Under the pieces are notes generated by a model, which saw only the letters and a list, made by a program, of their open reading frames with translations, searched no databases and was not told the DNA's origin. DNA of 64,000 bases from Confluentibacter citreus (lineage in GTDB: Bacteria > Bacteroidota > Bacteroidia > Flavobacteriales > Flavobacteriaceae): the NCBI RefSeq assembly GCF_002807055.1, contig NZ_NIXN01000006.1:124001-188000 (forward strand), given 5' to 3'. Position numbers and translations under genes: made by a program. Position 1 is the stretch's first letter. Each line of letters opens with the position of its first letter. Positions 55,077-63,796 of the stretch are shown here, in pieces.

Positions 55077-55838
55077 TTAAATGGTGATTTGTAAATTATC
55101 GTATGCCAAAAACACATTGTTTGGCAATATTTTTTCCACATCTTCATGAAAACCCATTCTGTGGCTTATATGGGTTAAATACGCTTTTTCAGGGTTTATT
55201 CTTTCAATAAATTGTAGAGCTTCTTCAAGATTTAAATGTGAATAATGCGCCTCGATACGCAGGGCATTGACCACTAAAACCTTGAGGTTTTTTAATTTCT
55301 CAACCTCTTTATCGTTAATGGTCTTCATATCTGTTAAATAAGCAAAATCGTTGCATCTAAACCCAAAGACCTGAAGTTCGAGATGTTTTAAGTTTATAGG
55401 AATGATCTCTTGATTATTAATAATAAAAGGCTTGTTTTTAATAATATGAGGCGATACTGTTGGGGCTCCTGGATACTTGTTCTCAGTTTTAAAAATATAA
55501 TCAAATCGTTTCTTTAAAGATTTCAAAACACGCTTATGGGCATAAATGGGAATGTTTCCTTGTTTAAAATAAAACGGCCTAATATCATCCAACCCCATAA
55601 CATGGTCTGAATGCTCATGGGTATATAAAATAGCATCAATTTTTTCACATCCGCAGGCTAACATTTGTTGCCTAAAATCTGGGCCACAATCAATTAAATA
55701 GGTGTAACCGTCTAGTTCAATTAAAACAGAAACCCGCAACCGTTTATCTTTTTCATCTTTGCTTAAGCAAACAGGATGATTGCTTCCAATTACTGGAATA
55801 CCTTGGGATGTACCGGTGCCTAAAAATGTTATTTTCAA
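55077..55838 (-). CDS. Metallo-beta-lactamase-fold hydrolase (PhnP-like)
   Basis: The 253-residue MBL-fold protein opens with ITFLGTGTSQGIPVIG, the start of the PhnP/RNase Z-like group. It has the HxHxDH zinc motif in YTHEHSDHVMGLDD, later histidines in RIEAHYSHLNLEEA and THISHRMGFHED. Family members are phosphodiesterases, for example on cyclic ribose phosphates. The true substrate is unknown. The cysteines in SNHPVCLSKDEKD lack the zinc-finger arrangement of PhnP. Confidence 0.9.
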   Translation of the reverse strand: MKITFLGTGTSQGIPVIGSNHPVCLSKDEKDKRLRVSVLIELDGYTYLIDCGPDFRQQMLACGCEKIDAILYTHEHSDHVMGLDDIRPFYFKQGNIPIYAHKRVLKSLKKRFDYIFKTENKYPGAPTVSPHIIKNKPFIINNQEIIPINLKHLELQVFGFRCNDFAYLTDMKTINDKEVEKLKNLKVLVVNALRIEAHYSHLNLEEALQFIERINPEKAYLTHISHRMGFHEDVEKILPNNVFLAYDNLQITI

Positions 55839-56011
55839 AAAAAATTATTATTTTAAATCAAATTAATACTAAGCAATACCCAAATTCATAATTTTTAATC
55901 TCCTTTTTTAAAGAAACCATAAAATATTAACTTTCATTTTATCTTCAGTCCAAAACTAAGTATGAGATGAACAAAATTAGACTTAATTTTTTATTTGCCC
56001 CCATTATTTGA

Positions 56012-56019
56012 TACCTTTG
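56012..56019 (+). promoter_or_regulatory. Candidate -7 box for the 492-residue protein
   Basis: TACCTTTG matches TAnnTTTG, 27 nt before the ATG at 56046. It lies inside the longer open frame, which argues for the ATG at 56046 rather than 55995. Confidence 0.55.
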
Positions 56020-56045
56020 TTTTTACTAAAGTAACTCAAAATAAT

Positions 56046-57524
56046 ATGGAAATAACCATCAAAGGAGATAAAGAGTTTGATGACATTCCCGCTTTAAAGA
56101 CGAAAGCACTTCGAATAAATTTAAACGAAAACATTTACGGAACATTTGCCGAAATAGGTGCTGGACAAGAAACTTGCAGGCATTTTTTTAGAGCTGGTGG
56201 CGCTTCCGGTACCATAGCAAAAGCCATGTCCGCTTATGATAAAGATTTTAGTGATGCCATTTATGGTGTTGAAGATGATGGGCGTTACGTGACTGAGGCT
56301 CGCCTCAGGAAAATGCTAACGCATGAAATGGATCTTATTGAAAAACGGCTTACTAGAGATAAAAATCCCAATAAAATATTTTTTACTTATGCCAATACCG
56401 TAGCAACTATTGATTTTGCAAAGCAATTTAAAGGGCATGGTTGGGTTGGCATCAAATACCAGATTGAAGCTGGCAAAGAGTACAACGATATTGTTCTGCA
56501 CGTTCGCTTCAAAGAAACCGATGCTAGATTGCAGCAAGAAACATTGGGCGTTTTGGGGCTAAATCTAATTTATGGGGCATTTTATAAGTATAATGAACCA
56601 AAAAAATTATTGCGTTATCTATATGACCATTTAGATAAAGATCAATTGGAAATTGATACTATTAACTTTTCTGGTCCCGCTTTCAAAAATGTTGATAATA
56701 GGCTCATGAGCTTACAACTGGTGAAAAATGGGATGACAGATGCCGTAATGTTTGGTCCTGATGGCAAAAACATATTGCCTGCTAAAATTTTATACAAAAA
56801 AAATATTTTGGCATTACGCGGTAGTTTCAGACCAGTAACCAAAGTAAATATGGCTATGTATGAGAAATCATATGAAATGTTTATAAATGAAAATAAAGTC
56901 AGTAAAGAAAACACTGAGGTTGTATTTGAAATTACTTTATCTAACTTACGTGCTGAAGGAGAAATTGATGAGCAGGATTTTATGGATAGAGCTGATTTAT
57001 TATGCTCTTTAGGGCAATCGGTAATGATTTCAAATTTTCAAGAATATTATAAAGTTGTTGAATATTTTTCAAATTACACTAAAGCCAGGATGGGACTTGC
57101 CATGGGCGTTAATAATTTAGTGGATATTTTTGATGAAAAATATTATCGTCATTTAAGTGGTGGTATTCTTGAAGCTTTCGGAAAATTATTCTTCAAAGAT
57201 TTAAAAGTGTATTTATACCCAATGCTTGATGCTGATACTGGAGAACTTATAAATAGCGAAAATTTAAAAGTATATCCACGTATGAAAGAATTATACAAAT
57301 TCTTCAAGTATAATGGAAAAGTCATCGATATTAAAGATTATGATGAAAGCATCATGAACATCTTCTCCCGTCAAATTTTACAAATGATTGATGATGGTGA
57401 TAGAGGTTGGGAAGATATGGTTCCTGAAGGAACTGCCGATTTAATTAAAGATTATCGTCTTTTTGGTTTTACACGTAAACCATTAAAAGCTTTAAAACCT
57501 ATTACGCTTAAAAAAAGAAAATAA
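56046..57524 (+). CDS. Large conserved cytoplasmic protein of unknown function
   Basis: The ATG at 56046 gives 492 residues beginning MEITIKGDKEFDDIPALKTK; an upstream in-frame ATG at 55995 is rejected because the promoter box lies after it. No signal peptide, membrane segment or known nucleotide-binding loop is visible. Conserved-looking stretches are AEIGAGQETCRHFFRAGGAS, GVEDDGRYVTEARLRKML, GWVGIKYQIEAG and HLSGGILEAFGKLFFKDLKV. The gene type is widespread in flavobacteria, sometimes named nicotinate-nucleotide adenylyltransferase or TonB receptor; neither is supported here (no HxGH motif, no beta-barrel). It is monocistronic with a strong terminator. Confidence 0.85.
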   Translation: MEITIKGDKEFDDIPALKTKALRINLNENIYGTFAEIGAGQETCRHFFRAGGASGTIAKAMSAYDKDFSDAIYGVEDDGRYVTEARLRKMLTHEMDLIEKRLTRDKNPNKIFFTYANTVATIDFAKQFKGHGWVGIKYQIEAGKEYNDIVLHVRFKETDARLQQETLGVLGLNLIYGAFYKYNEPKKLLRYLYDHLDKDQLEIDTINFSGPAFKNVDNRLMSLQLVKNGMTDAVMFGPDGKNILPAKILYKKNILALRGSFRPVTKVNMAMYEKSYEMFINENKVSKENTEVVFEITLSNLRAEGEIDEQDFMDRADLLCSLGQSVMISNFQEYYKVVEYFSNYTKARMGLAMGVNNLVDIFDEKYYRHLSGGILEAFGKLFFKDLKVYLYPMLDADTGELINSENLKVYPRMKELYKFFKYNGKVIDIKDYDESIMNIFSRQILQMIDDGDRGWEDMVPEGTADLIKDYRLFGFTRKPLKALKPITLKKRK

Positions 57525-57554
57525 AAGAAGCCTCAGTAATGAGGCTTCTTTTAT
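57521..57554. terminator. Bidirectional intrinsic terminator
   Basis: A perfect 15-bp stem, ATAAAAGAAGCCTCA with TGAGGCTTCTTTTAT, and a GTAA loop separate the convergent 492-residue gene and bcp. Both genes' stop codons lie in or at the edge of the stem, so terminator and reading frames overlap. Confidence 0.92.
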
Positions 57555-58006
57555 TACTCCAATATCTGTGAAGCATGATTTTTTGCTTTCACATCGTCTA
57601 TAACCTTTATTATACTACCTGTTTCATCTATAACAAAGGTGATGCGATGAATGCCATCAAACGTTCTACCCATAAATTTTTTAGGTCCCCAAACCCCAAA
57701 AGCATTAATTACTTCCTTATCTATATCAGCTATTAATGGATATGGAAATTTATATTTCTTTTTAAAATTGGCTTGTGCCTTTTGGCTATCTGCACTTACT
57801 CCTATAACTTCGTAACCCTTATCAGTCAATAATTTGTAATTATCACTTAAATTACAAGATTCTACGGTACAAGTGGGTGTATTGGCTTTTGGATAGAAAA
57901 AGACAACCAGTTTTTTTCCAATGAAATCACCTAGCGAAATTGAATTTCCTTGTTCATCTAAGGCAGTAAAATTTGGAGCCTTATCTCCTACTTTTAATGT
58001 GTTCAT
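57554..58006 (-). CDS. bcp: Thiol peroxidase Bcp (peroxiredoxin)
   Basis: The 150-residue peroxiredoxin reduces hydroperoxides with thioredoxin. The peroxidatic cysteine is C46 in YPKANTPTCTVESCNL; C51, five residues on, is the resolving-type cysteine of Bcp proteins. KVGDKAPNFTALDEQGN and GVWGPKKFMGRTFDGI are family stretches. It is divergent from nth and ends at a shared terminator. Confidence 0.95.
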   Translation of the reverse strand: MNTLKVGDKAPNFTALDEQGNSISLGDFIGKKLVVFFYPKANTPTCTVESCNLSDNYKLLTDKGYEVIGVSADSQKAQANFKKKYKFPYPLIADIDKEVINAFGVWGPKKFMGRTFDGIHRITFVIDETGSIIKVIDDVKAKNHASQILE

Positions 58007-58012
58007 ATTTTT

Positions 58013-58020
58013 TAACTTTG
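58013..58020 (+). promoter_or_regulatory. Candidate -7 box for nth
   Basis: TAACTTTG matches TAnnTTTG, 21 nt before the ATG at 58042. It rules in favour of that ATG over the in-frame TTG at 58024. Confidence 0.5.
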
Positions 58021-58041
58021 TAATTGCTAAAATACAACCGA

Positions 58042-58722
58042 ATGACCAAAGAAGAAAGCGTTACGTTTATTATTAATACATTAAATACGCTTTACCCAGA
58101 AATACCCATCCCTTTAGATCATAAAGATCCTTACACACTGCTAATTGCTGTTTTATTATCGGCCCAAAGCACCGATGTCCGGGTTAATAAAATAACACCT
58201 TTATTATTTGAAAGAGCAGATAACCCGTATGATATGATAAAACTTTCGGTGGAAGACATTCGGGAAATCATCAAACCTGTTGGGTTGTCGCCCATGAAAA
58301 GCAAAGGCATTCATGGATTATCACAAATTCTTATTGAGAAACATAACGGACAGGTACCCCAAAGTTTTGAAGCTTTGGAAGCATTGCCTGCCGTTGGCCA
58401 TAAAACCGCCAGTGTTGTGATGTCGCAAGCCTTTGGTGTTCCAGCTTTTCCTGTAGACACTCATATTCATAGACTGATGTATCGTTGGAATTTAAGCAAT
58501 GGCAAAAATGTGGTTCAAACAGAAAGAGATGCTAAACGGTTATTTCCTAGAGAAATTTGGAACGACTTACATTTACAGATTATTTGGTATGGCAGACAGT
58601 TTTCGCCAGCAAGAGGCTGGGATTTAGATAAAGATATCATAACCAAAACCATTGGACGAAAATCTGTAATTGATTCCCATCTTCAATCCTTATCAAAAGG
58701 AATAAAAATAAAAAAGTCCTAA
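58042..58722 (+). CDS. nth: Endonuclease III homologue lacking the iron-sulfur cluster
   Basis: The protein, 226 residues from the ATG at 58042, is a HhH-GPD DNA glycosylase/AP lyase for oxidised pyrimidines. ALPAVGHKTASVVMSQ holds the HhH hairpin and catalytic K121; FPVDTHIHRL holds D139. LLSAQSTDVRVNK is also family-typical. There is no cysteine anywhere in the protein. The C-terminal region that in E. coli Nth carries four cysteines for a [4Fe-4S] cluster instead reads YGRQFSPARGWDLDKDIITK. Catalytic residues suggest an active enzyme. Confidence 0.93.
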   Translation: MTKEESVTFIINTLNTLYPEIPIPLDHKDPYTLLIAVLLSAQSTDVRVNKITPLLFERADNPYDMIKLSVEDIREIIKPVGLSPMKSKGIHGLSQILIEKHNGQVPQSFEALEALPAVGHKTASVVMSQAFGVPAFPVDTHIHRLMYRWNLSNGKNVVQTERDAKRLFPREIWNDLHLQIIWYGRQFSPARGWDLDKDIITKTIGRKSVIDSHLQSLSKGIKIKKS

Positions 58723-58745
58723 CCGGTATTTAGGTTAGGACTTTT
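58712..58745. terminator. Intrinsic terminator after nth
   Basis: A 13-bp stem AAAAGTCCTAACC with GGTTAGGACTTTT around an 8-nt loop. The nth stop codon is inside the left arm. It also lies just past the end of the convergent 48-residue gene, so it can serve both. Confidence 0.9.
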
Positions 58746-58753
58746 CCAAAGAT

Positions 58754-58900
58754 TTAGTTTAATACTAATTCAAACTTCACCTTATCAGACTTAATAACAC
58801 TTAAAGCCTTTGAATAATTTAGAAGGAAATTAATGGTTTCCTCTTTGGGTTTTAAATCATTTGTTGTTTCAATGGATGTTTTAGAGTAAATTTTTGCCAT
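58754..58900 (-). CDS. Small 48-residue protein
   Basis: A minus-strand frame from ATG 58898-58900 to TAA 58754-58756 encodes 48 residues beginning MAKIYSKTSIETTNDLKPKE and ending KSDKVKFELVLN. I know similar short proteins (KPKEET, NYSKALS core) next to sigma-factor genes in flavobacteria, though I cannot verify it here. It has no signal peptide and is basic, helical and likely cytoplasmic. It is 63 nt downstream of the ECF sigma gene on the same strand and probably shares its transcript. Confidence 0.7.
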   Translation of the reverse strand: MAKIYSKTSIETTNDLKPKEETINFLLNYSKALSVIKSDKVKFELVLN

Positions 58901-58963
58901 TTTAATAAATTATACGTTAATAAATTAATAACGCAGCAAAAATCACTTTATTGTATGTATGTA

Positions 58964-59548
58964 TTAATTTGTTAAAACGATATTATGCTTGTCTATTATT
59001 TTTCTCAAATTAATTAAAGCGTAGCGCATACGCCCCAACGCCGTATTGATGCTAACACCTGTTTTATCTGATATTTCCTTAAAACTCAAATCATCATAAA
59101 TCCGCATCAATAACACTTCTTTTTGGTCATCGGGAAGCTCATCAACCAACCGTCTTACATCAAATTCCACTTGTTCTTTTATAATACTGTTTTCAGCATT
59201 TAAGCTAGTATCACTCAATACCGAGAAAATACTGAATTCACCCGCATTATCAAATTTTGGCATTCTGTTACTTTTTCTAAAAAAATCGATTACTAAATTA
59301 TGGGAGATTCGCATGACCCAAGGTAAAAATTTACCTTCTTCATTATAATTCCCTTTCTTTAGGGTGCGTATGACTTTAATAAAAGTGTCTTGAAAAATAT
59401 CTTCGGCGACATCTTTATCATAAACTTTTGAATAAATAAAACTATAAACTTTTTGTTTGTGACGCTTTATTAATACTTCTAGGGCGCTTTCATCGCCTTT
59501 AATGTAACAACTAACTAGTGTAGCATCTGTTATAAGTTCGTATTGCAT
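58964..59548 (-). CDS. ECF-type RNA polymerase sigma factor
   Basis: The 194-residue sigma-70-family protein has region 2 (EVLIKRHKQKVYSFIYSKV, DIFQDTFIKVIRTLKKG, FLPWVMRISHNLVIDFFRK) and region 4 (ELPDDQKEVLLMRIYDDLSF, EISDKTGVSINTALGRMR). No anti-sigma factor gene is adjacent. The 48-residue protein downstream and the convergent nth are its only near neighbours. Signals that activate it are unknown. A leader of about 100 nt separates promoter and start codon. Confidence 0.94.
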   Translation of the reverse strand: MQYELITDATLVSCYIKGDESALEVLIKRHKQKVYSFIYSKVYDKDVAEDIFQDTFIKVIRTLKKGNYNEEGKFLPWVMRISHNLVIDFFRKSNRMPKFDNAGEFSIFSVLSDTSLNAENSIIKEQVEFDVRRLVDELPDDQKEVLLMRIYDDLSFKEISDKTGVSINTALGRMRYALINLRKIIDKHNIVLTN

Positions 59549-59657
59549 AATTATTACTTTTAATGCCTCGAAGTAGCCTTCGTTGCTTGGGGGTTAATAG
59601 TTTAAAAGTAATGTTGTGCTATAGGCTAGTATTTATATGATTATGCAATCTACGAAT

Positions 59658-59690
59658 CAAATATAACAACAATCATTCCTAAAAAACAAA
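59658..59690 (-). promoter_or_regulatory. Promoter of the sigma factor gene
   Basis: On the minus strand TTTG (59687-59690) is followed after 21 nt by TATATTTG (59658-59665), fitting the Bacteroidetes TTTG-N19-21-TAnnTTTG pattern. It lies about 110 nt upstream of the ATG. Confidence 0.6.
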
Positions 59691-59787
59691 ATTTAATATA
59701 TTTTTTTAATATTTCTTTAAGATAAAATCGGCTTTTAAGGTTGATATACTTATGTTATCTTTACAAACTTATTCTCTTATGTATATT

Positions 59788-62574
59788 ATGACTACTAATA
59801 TTTCGGAAGTAAATCCAAAAGAAAACATCATTATTAAGGGTGCAAAACTGCATAATTTAAAAAATATTGATGTCGTCATCCCACGAAACAAATTAGTGGT
59901 AATTACGGGATTATCTGGCTCAGGAAAATCCAGTTTGGCATTTGATACCTTATATGCTGAAGGACAAAGACGTTATGTAGAAAGTTTATCAAGTTATGCC
60001 AGACAATTTTTGGGAAGACTGGACAAACCTAAAGTAGATTATATAAAAGGCATTGCGCCCGCCATAGCTATAGAACAAAAAGTAAACTCCACCAATCCAC
60101 GTTCTACGGTTGGCACCAGCACAGAGATTTATGATTATCTTAAATTATTATTTGCCAGAATTGGCAAAACATATTCACCAATTTCAGGAAATGAAGTTAA
60201 AAAAGATACCGTTACAGATGTTTTAGAATATTTAAAATCGTTTCCGGAAGGTGAAAAGTTACTACTGCTCGCACCTATCCATTTGGAAGAAGGACGAACC
60301 ATGGCGGATAAACTTAAAGCATTACAGCAGCAAGGTTATGCGAGAATAAAAGTTGGCGATGATGTATTAAGAATCGAAGACGTTAAAATCGACAAAGAAT
60401 CACTTAATAAGACATTCATTGTTGTTGATAGAATAGTTTTAAAAACAGAAGAAGATTTTCTAAACAGATTGGCCGATGCCATTGAAACGGCTTTTTTTGA
60501 AGGCAAAGGTGAATGCATCATCGAAACCTTGTCTGATAATAAACAACGTTATTTCAGCAATAAATTTGAATTGGATGGCATTAATTTTTTAGAACCCAAC
60601 ATTCATCTGTTCAGCTTTAACAATCCGTATGGTGCCTGTCCTAAATGTGAAGGTTATGGCGATATTATTGGCATTGATGACGATTTGGTTATCCCAAACA
60701 CCGCACTTTCCATTTATGAAAATGCTATTTTTCCTTGGCGCGGTGAAAGTATGAGTTGGTACAGGGATCAATTGGTCAATAATTCACATAAATTCGATTT
60801 CCCCATACACAAGCCTTATTTTCAGTTGACCGAAGCGCAAAAACAACTTATTTGGGATGGCAACCAATATTTTGAAGGTTTGAATTCCTTTTTTACTGAA
60901 TTAGAAGCTAAGGCATATAAAATTCAAAACCGGGTGATGTTATCTCGATATCGTGGAAAAACAAAGTGTAAAGCTTGCAACGGTAAACGTTTACGAATTG
61001 AAGCCAATTATATTAAAGTCGGTGGAGCCACCATAACCGATTTGGTTGAAATGCCATTAGATAAATTGGCCTTTTTCTTTAATCAATTAGAATTAAATGA
61101 CTACGATACTCAAATAGCCAATAGGTTATTAAAAGAAATCAACAATCGGTTATCATTCCTTGCAAATGTTGGGTTGGACTATTTAACCTTAAATAGGCGA
61201 TCGAACACCCTTTCTGGCGGTGAAAGTCAGCGTATCAATTTAGCAACGTCTTTAGGAAGTAGTTTGGTAGGTTCTATGTACATTTTAGACGAACCTAGTA
61301 TTGGGCTGCATCCAAAAGATACTGAAAGGTTAATATTGGTTTTAAAATCGCTTCGTGATTTGGGAAACACGGTTATTGTGGTAGAACATGACGAGGATAT
61401 TATGAAATCAGCAGATTATATAATTGATATTGGTCCGGAAGCGGGCACTTTTGGCGGTCATGTTGTTGCACAAGGCACTTATTCAGATATACTGGCATCA
61501 AGTTCATTAACCGCACAATATCTAAATGAAACCATGAAGATTGAAGTTCCTAAAAAACGTCGGACTTCAAAATACTATATTGATGTAATAGGTGCTAGAG
61601 AAAACAATTTAAAGAACATCGATATCCGTTTTCCTTTAGAAATGCTGACTGTTGTTACTGGTGTTTCTGGCAGTGGAAAGAGCACTTTAGTTAAAAAAAT
61701 ATTATATCCTGCACTTCAAAAAAAATTAACCGATTTTAGCGATAAAGCAGGTCAGTTTACTTCATTAGAAGGAAATTTCAATACCATAAAACATATTGAG
61801 TTTGTGGACCAAAATCCTATTGGAAGGTCGTCTCGTTCCAATCCAGTGACCTATATTAAAGCCTATGATGATATTCGAGCGTTGTTCTCCAATCAGAAAT
61901 TAAGCACGCTTAGAAACTATCAAGCTAAACATTTTTCTTTTAACGTAGATGGCGGACGTTGTGAGACTTGCAAAGGCGAAGGTGAAGTAACAATTGAAAT
62001 GCAATTTATGGCCGATGTACATTTAGAATGTGAAACATGTAAAGGAAAACGTTTTAAAAAAGAAGTGTTAGAAGTCATGTTTGCAGATAAAAATATTGAT
62101 GATATTTTAAACCTGACCATTGATGATGCTATTGCTTTCTTTGAAGCTAACAAACAAACTAAAATTAAAACAAAATTGCAACCCCTTCAAGATGTTGGTT
62201 TGGGATACGTTACCTTAGGACAAAGCTCTTCCACCCTTTCTGGAGGCGAAGCACAGCGTATTAAATTGGCATCTTTTTTAGGAAAAGGAAGCCATAAAGA
62301 TAAAGCCCTTTTTATTTTTGATGAGCCTACCACGGGCTTGCATTTTCATGATATTCAAAAACTATTAAAATCGTTTAATGCCTTGATTGAAATCGGACAT
62401 TCCATAATTGTCGTAGAACATAATATTGACTTAATTAAATGTGCCGATTATATTATTGATTTAGGTCCAAATGGCGGGGAACATGGTGGTTATTTGGTTG
62501 CTTCTGGAACCCCTGAAGACATAATAAATTCTAAAGAATCTCAAATTGCTAAGTATTTAAGAGAGAAACTTTGA
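59788..62574 (+). CDS. uvrA: Excinuclease ABC subunit A
   Basis: UvrA recognises bulky DNA lesions and loads UvrB in nucleotide excision repair. It has two ABC ATPase modules: Walker A GLSGSGKSSLAFDTLYAEG and GVSGSGKSTLVKK, signatures LSGGESQRINLA and LSGGEAQRIKLA. Zinc modules show CPKCEGYGD with CKACNGKRL, and CETCKGEGE with CETCKGKRF. About 928 residues from the ATG at 59788 (MTTNISEVN); the in-frame ATGs at 59752 and 59779 would add 12 or 3 residues. It is monocistronic. Confidence 0.97.
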   Translation: MTTNISEVNPKENIIIKGAKLHNLKNIDVVIPRNKLVVITGLSGSGKSSLAFDTLYAEGQRRYVESLSSYARQFLGRLDKPKVDYIKGIAPAIAIEQKVNSTNPRSTVGTSTEIYDYLKLLFARIGKTYSPISGNEVKKDTVTDVLEYLKSFPEGEKLLLLAPIHLEEGRTMADKLKALQQQGYARIKVGDDVLRIEDVKIDKESLNKTFIVVDRIVLKTEEDFLNRLADAIETAFFEGKGECIIETLSDNKQRYFSNKFELDGINFLEPNIHLFSFNNPYGACPKCEGYGDIIGIDDDLVIPNTALSIYENAIFPWRGESMSWYRDQLVNNSHKFDFPIHKPYFQLTEAQKQLIWDGNQYFEGLNSFFTELEAKAYKIQNRVMLSRYRGKTKCKACNGKRLRIEANYIKVGGATITDLVEMPLDKLAFFFNQLELNDYDTQIANRLLKEINNRLSFLANVGLDYLTLNRRSNTLSGGESQRINLATSLGSSLVGSMYILDEPSIGLHPKDTERLILVLKSLRDLGNTVIVVEHDEDIMKSADYIIDIGPEAGTFGGHVVAQGTYSDILASSSLTAQYLNETMKIEVPKKRRTSKYYIDVIGARENNLKNIDIRFPLEMLTVVTGVSGSGKSTLVKKILYPALQKKLTDFSDKAGQFTSLEGNFNTIKHIEFVDQNPIGRSSRSNPVTYIKAYDDIRALFSNQKLSTLRNYQAKHFSFNVDGGRCETCKGEGEVTIEMQFMADVHLECETCKGKRFKKEVLEVMFADKNIDDILNLTIDDAIAFFEANKQTKIKTKLQPLQDVGLGYVTLGQSSSTLSGGEAQRIKLASFLGKGSHKDKALFIFDEPTTGLHFHDIQKLLKSFNALIEIGHSIIVVEHNIDLIKCADYIIDLGPNGGEHGGYLVASGTPEDIINSKESQIAKYLREKL

Positions 62575-62579
62575 TTAAA

Positions 62580-63605
62580 TCAATAAAATAGAAATGCTAT
62601 TAAAAACATAATAGCAGCGGCCAAAGGAGCTACAAACAATAAAAAGGTCATGGCTGCTACATTGCTCTTTATAAAACTCAAAAAATACCCTTGACCATAA
62701 AACCGTTTTACTGCTAAAAATAAATAGAAAAAGGTTGATAGCATGACTATTAGCTCAATCCAAAATGGTATTTCAAAAACTAAGTCAACAAAAACCAGAA
62801 AACTAAAAACCATAAATAAAAAGGCAAAGAAATAAAAGCTGAATACCAAATGGTGTGAAAAACTTCCCTTTTTATAATACAATAGTTTTAAAATAAAAGC
62901 GAAAATAGGCAACAATACAAACATGGCTATGGGTATGCTATCATAAAAACCCTGGAGCAAAGAACCGCCATTACGTTGCTTGTAGAATTTAAGCATTTGT
63001 GAGTATAGCTTTCTTTCGAAAAAACCAGCATCATCTGACATTCCCATAGATTTTAAAATTTCTGCTTCTGGGGTATTTAATTTAATTAGAGAATCAGCTT
63101 TTACTTTGTTAAAATCGAAGCTTATCAAATCTGAATTTAAATCATTGGATTTTTGGGTTTTTAAAATCGAATCCAAATCAGCTATTCCCCTAACCTCAAT
63201 ACCCTCCATCTTTAATCTTTCGCTTATTTTAGTTGAATCATTTGCTGTAATTGGTTTTGAATCTTCATTCAAAACGCTGTTATCCTTCTCTATTTGATCT
63301 CTACTTATAAAAGAAAACAGAAAGAAAAAAACCACCGATATAAACAAATACATTTGTGCAGGATGTAAATACAGCAGTCGTTTACCTTGTATGAAGCGTT
63401 GTGGCAAATAGCCTGGTTTGGCCATTAAAGGGATGAAACTTTTAAAAAAACGGGCATCAACTGAAAAATAGTTACTTATAGTGTTGTAAAACAAAACACC
63501 CAGGGTCAATTTTTCTTTATCATCTTGTCCGCAATACGGACAAAAATTATATTCATCTTTAAATGTGCGTTCACAATTTTTACAGATTGAGTATTTTATG
63601 GACAT
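62580..63605 (-). CDS. DUF3667 membrane protein with zinc ribbon
   Basis: The 341-residue protein begins with a zinc ribbon (CKNCERTFKDEYNFCPYCGQ, two CxxC pairs) and continues with PGYLPQRFIQGKRLLYLHPA, the DUF3667 signature. Then follow a membrane helix (about 85-105), a soluble loop (about 110-210) and four to five further helices to the C-terminus. The function of the family is not known. It is convergent with uvrA (5-nt gap). Confidence 0.85.
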   Translation of the reverse strand: MSIKYSICKNCERTFKDEYNFCPYCGQDDKEKLTLGVLFYNTISNYFSVDARFFKSFIPLMAKPGYLPQRFIQGKRLLYLHPAQMYLFISVVFFFLFSFISRDQIEKDNSVLNEDSKPITANDSTKISERLKMEGIEVRGIADLDSILKTQKSNDLNSDLISFDFNKVKADSLIKLNTPEAEILKSMGMSDDAGFFERKLYSQMLKFYKQRNGGSLLQGFYDSIPIAMFVLLPIFAFILKLLYYKKGSFSHHLVFSFYFFAFLFMVFSFLVFVDLVFEIPFWIELIVMLSTFFYLFLAVKRFYGQGYFLSFIKSNVAAMTFLLFVAPLAAAIMFLIAFLFY

Positions 63606-63681
63606 ATTGGTTGAATTAGTCTCTATAAAATTAATAAAAATAAAGAATAGAGCCGCATAATTTCAAATGCTAGTAATAATG

Positions 63682-63714
63682 AAAAAGCACTTTTTGAAAA
63701 CAAAAGTGCTTTTT
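63682..63714 (-). terminator. Intrinsic terminator between two minus-strand genes
   Basis: The 13-bp stem AAAAAGCACTTTT pairs with AAAAGTGCTTTTT around TGAAAAC. It is downstream of the SMP-30-like gene and upstream of the DUF3667 gene, so it ends the former; T-runs occur on both strands. Confidence 0.85.
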
Positions 63715-63796
63715 TTATTGATTAAAATTTAGCCATATAATTATATTAGGCCATCATTCATGTTTTTTTTAAATGATGACAATAAATTTGAGGGTA

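Noticed and set aside
55995-56045. Upstream ATG of the 492-residue protein
   Set aside because: The TACCTTTG box lies within this stretch and the extra 17 residues look like untranslated leader.
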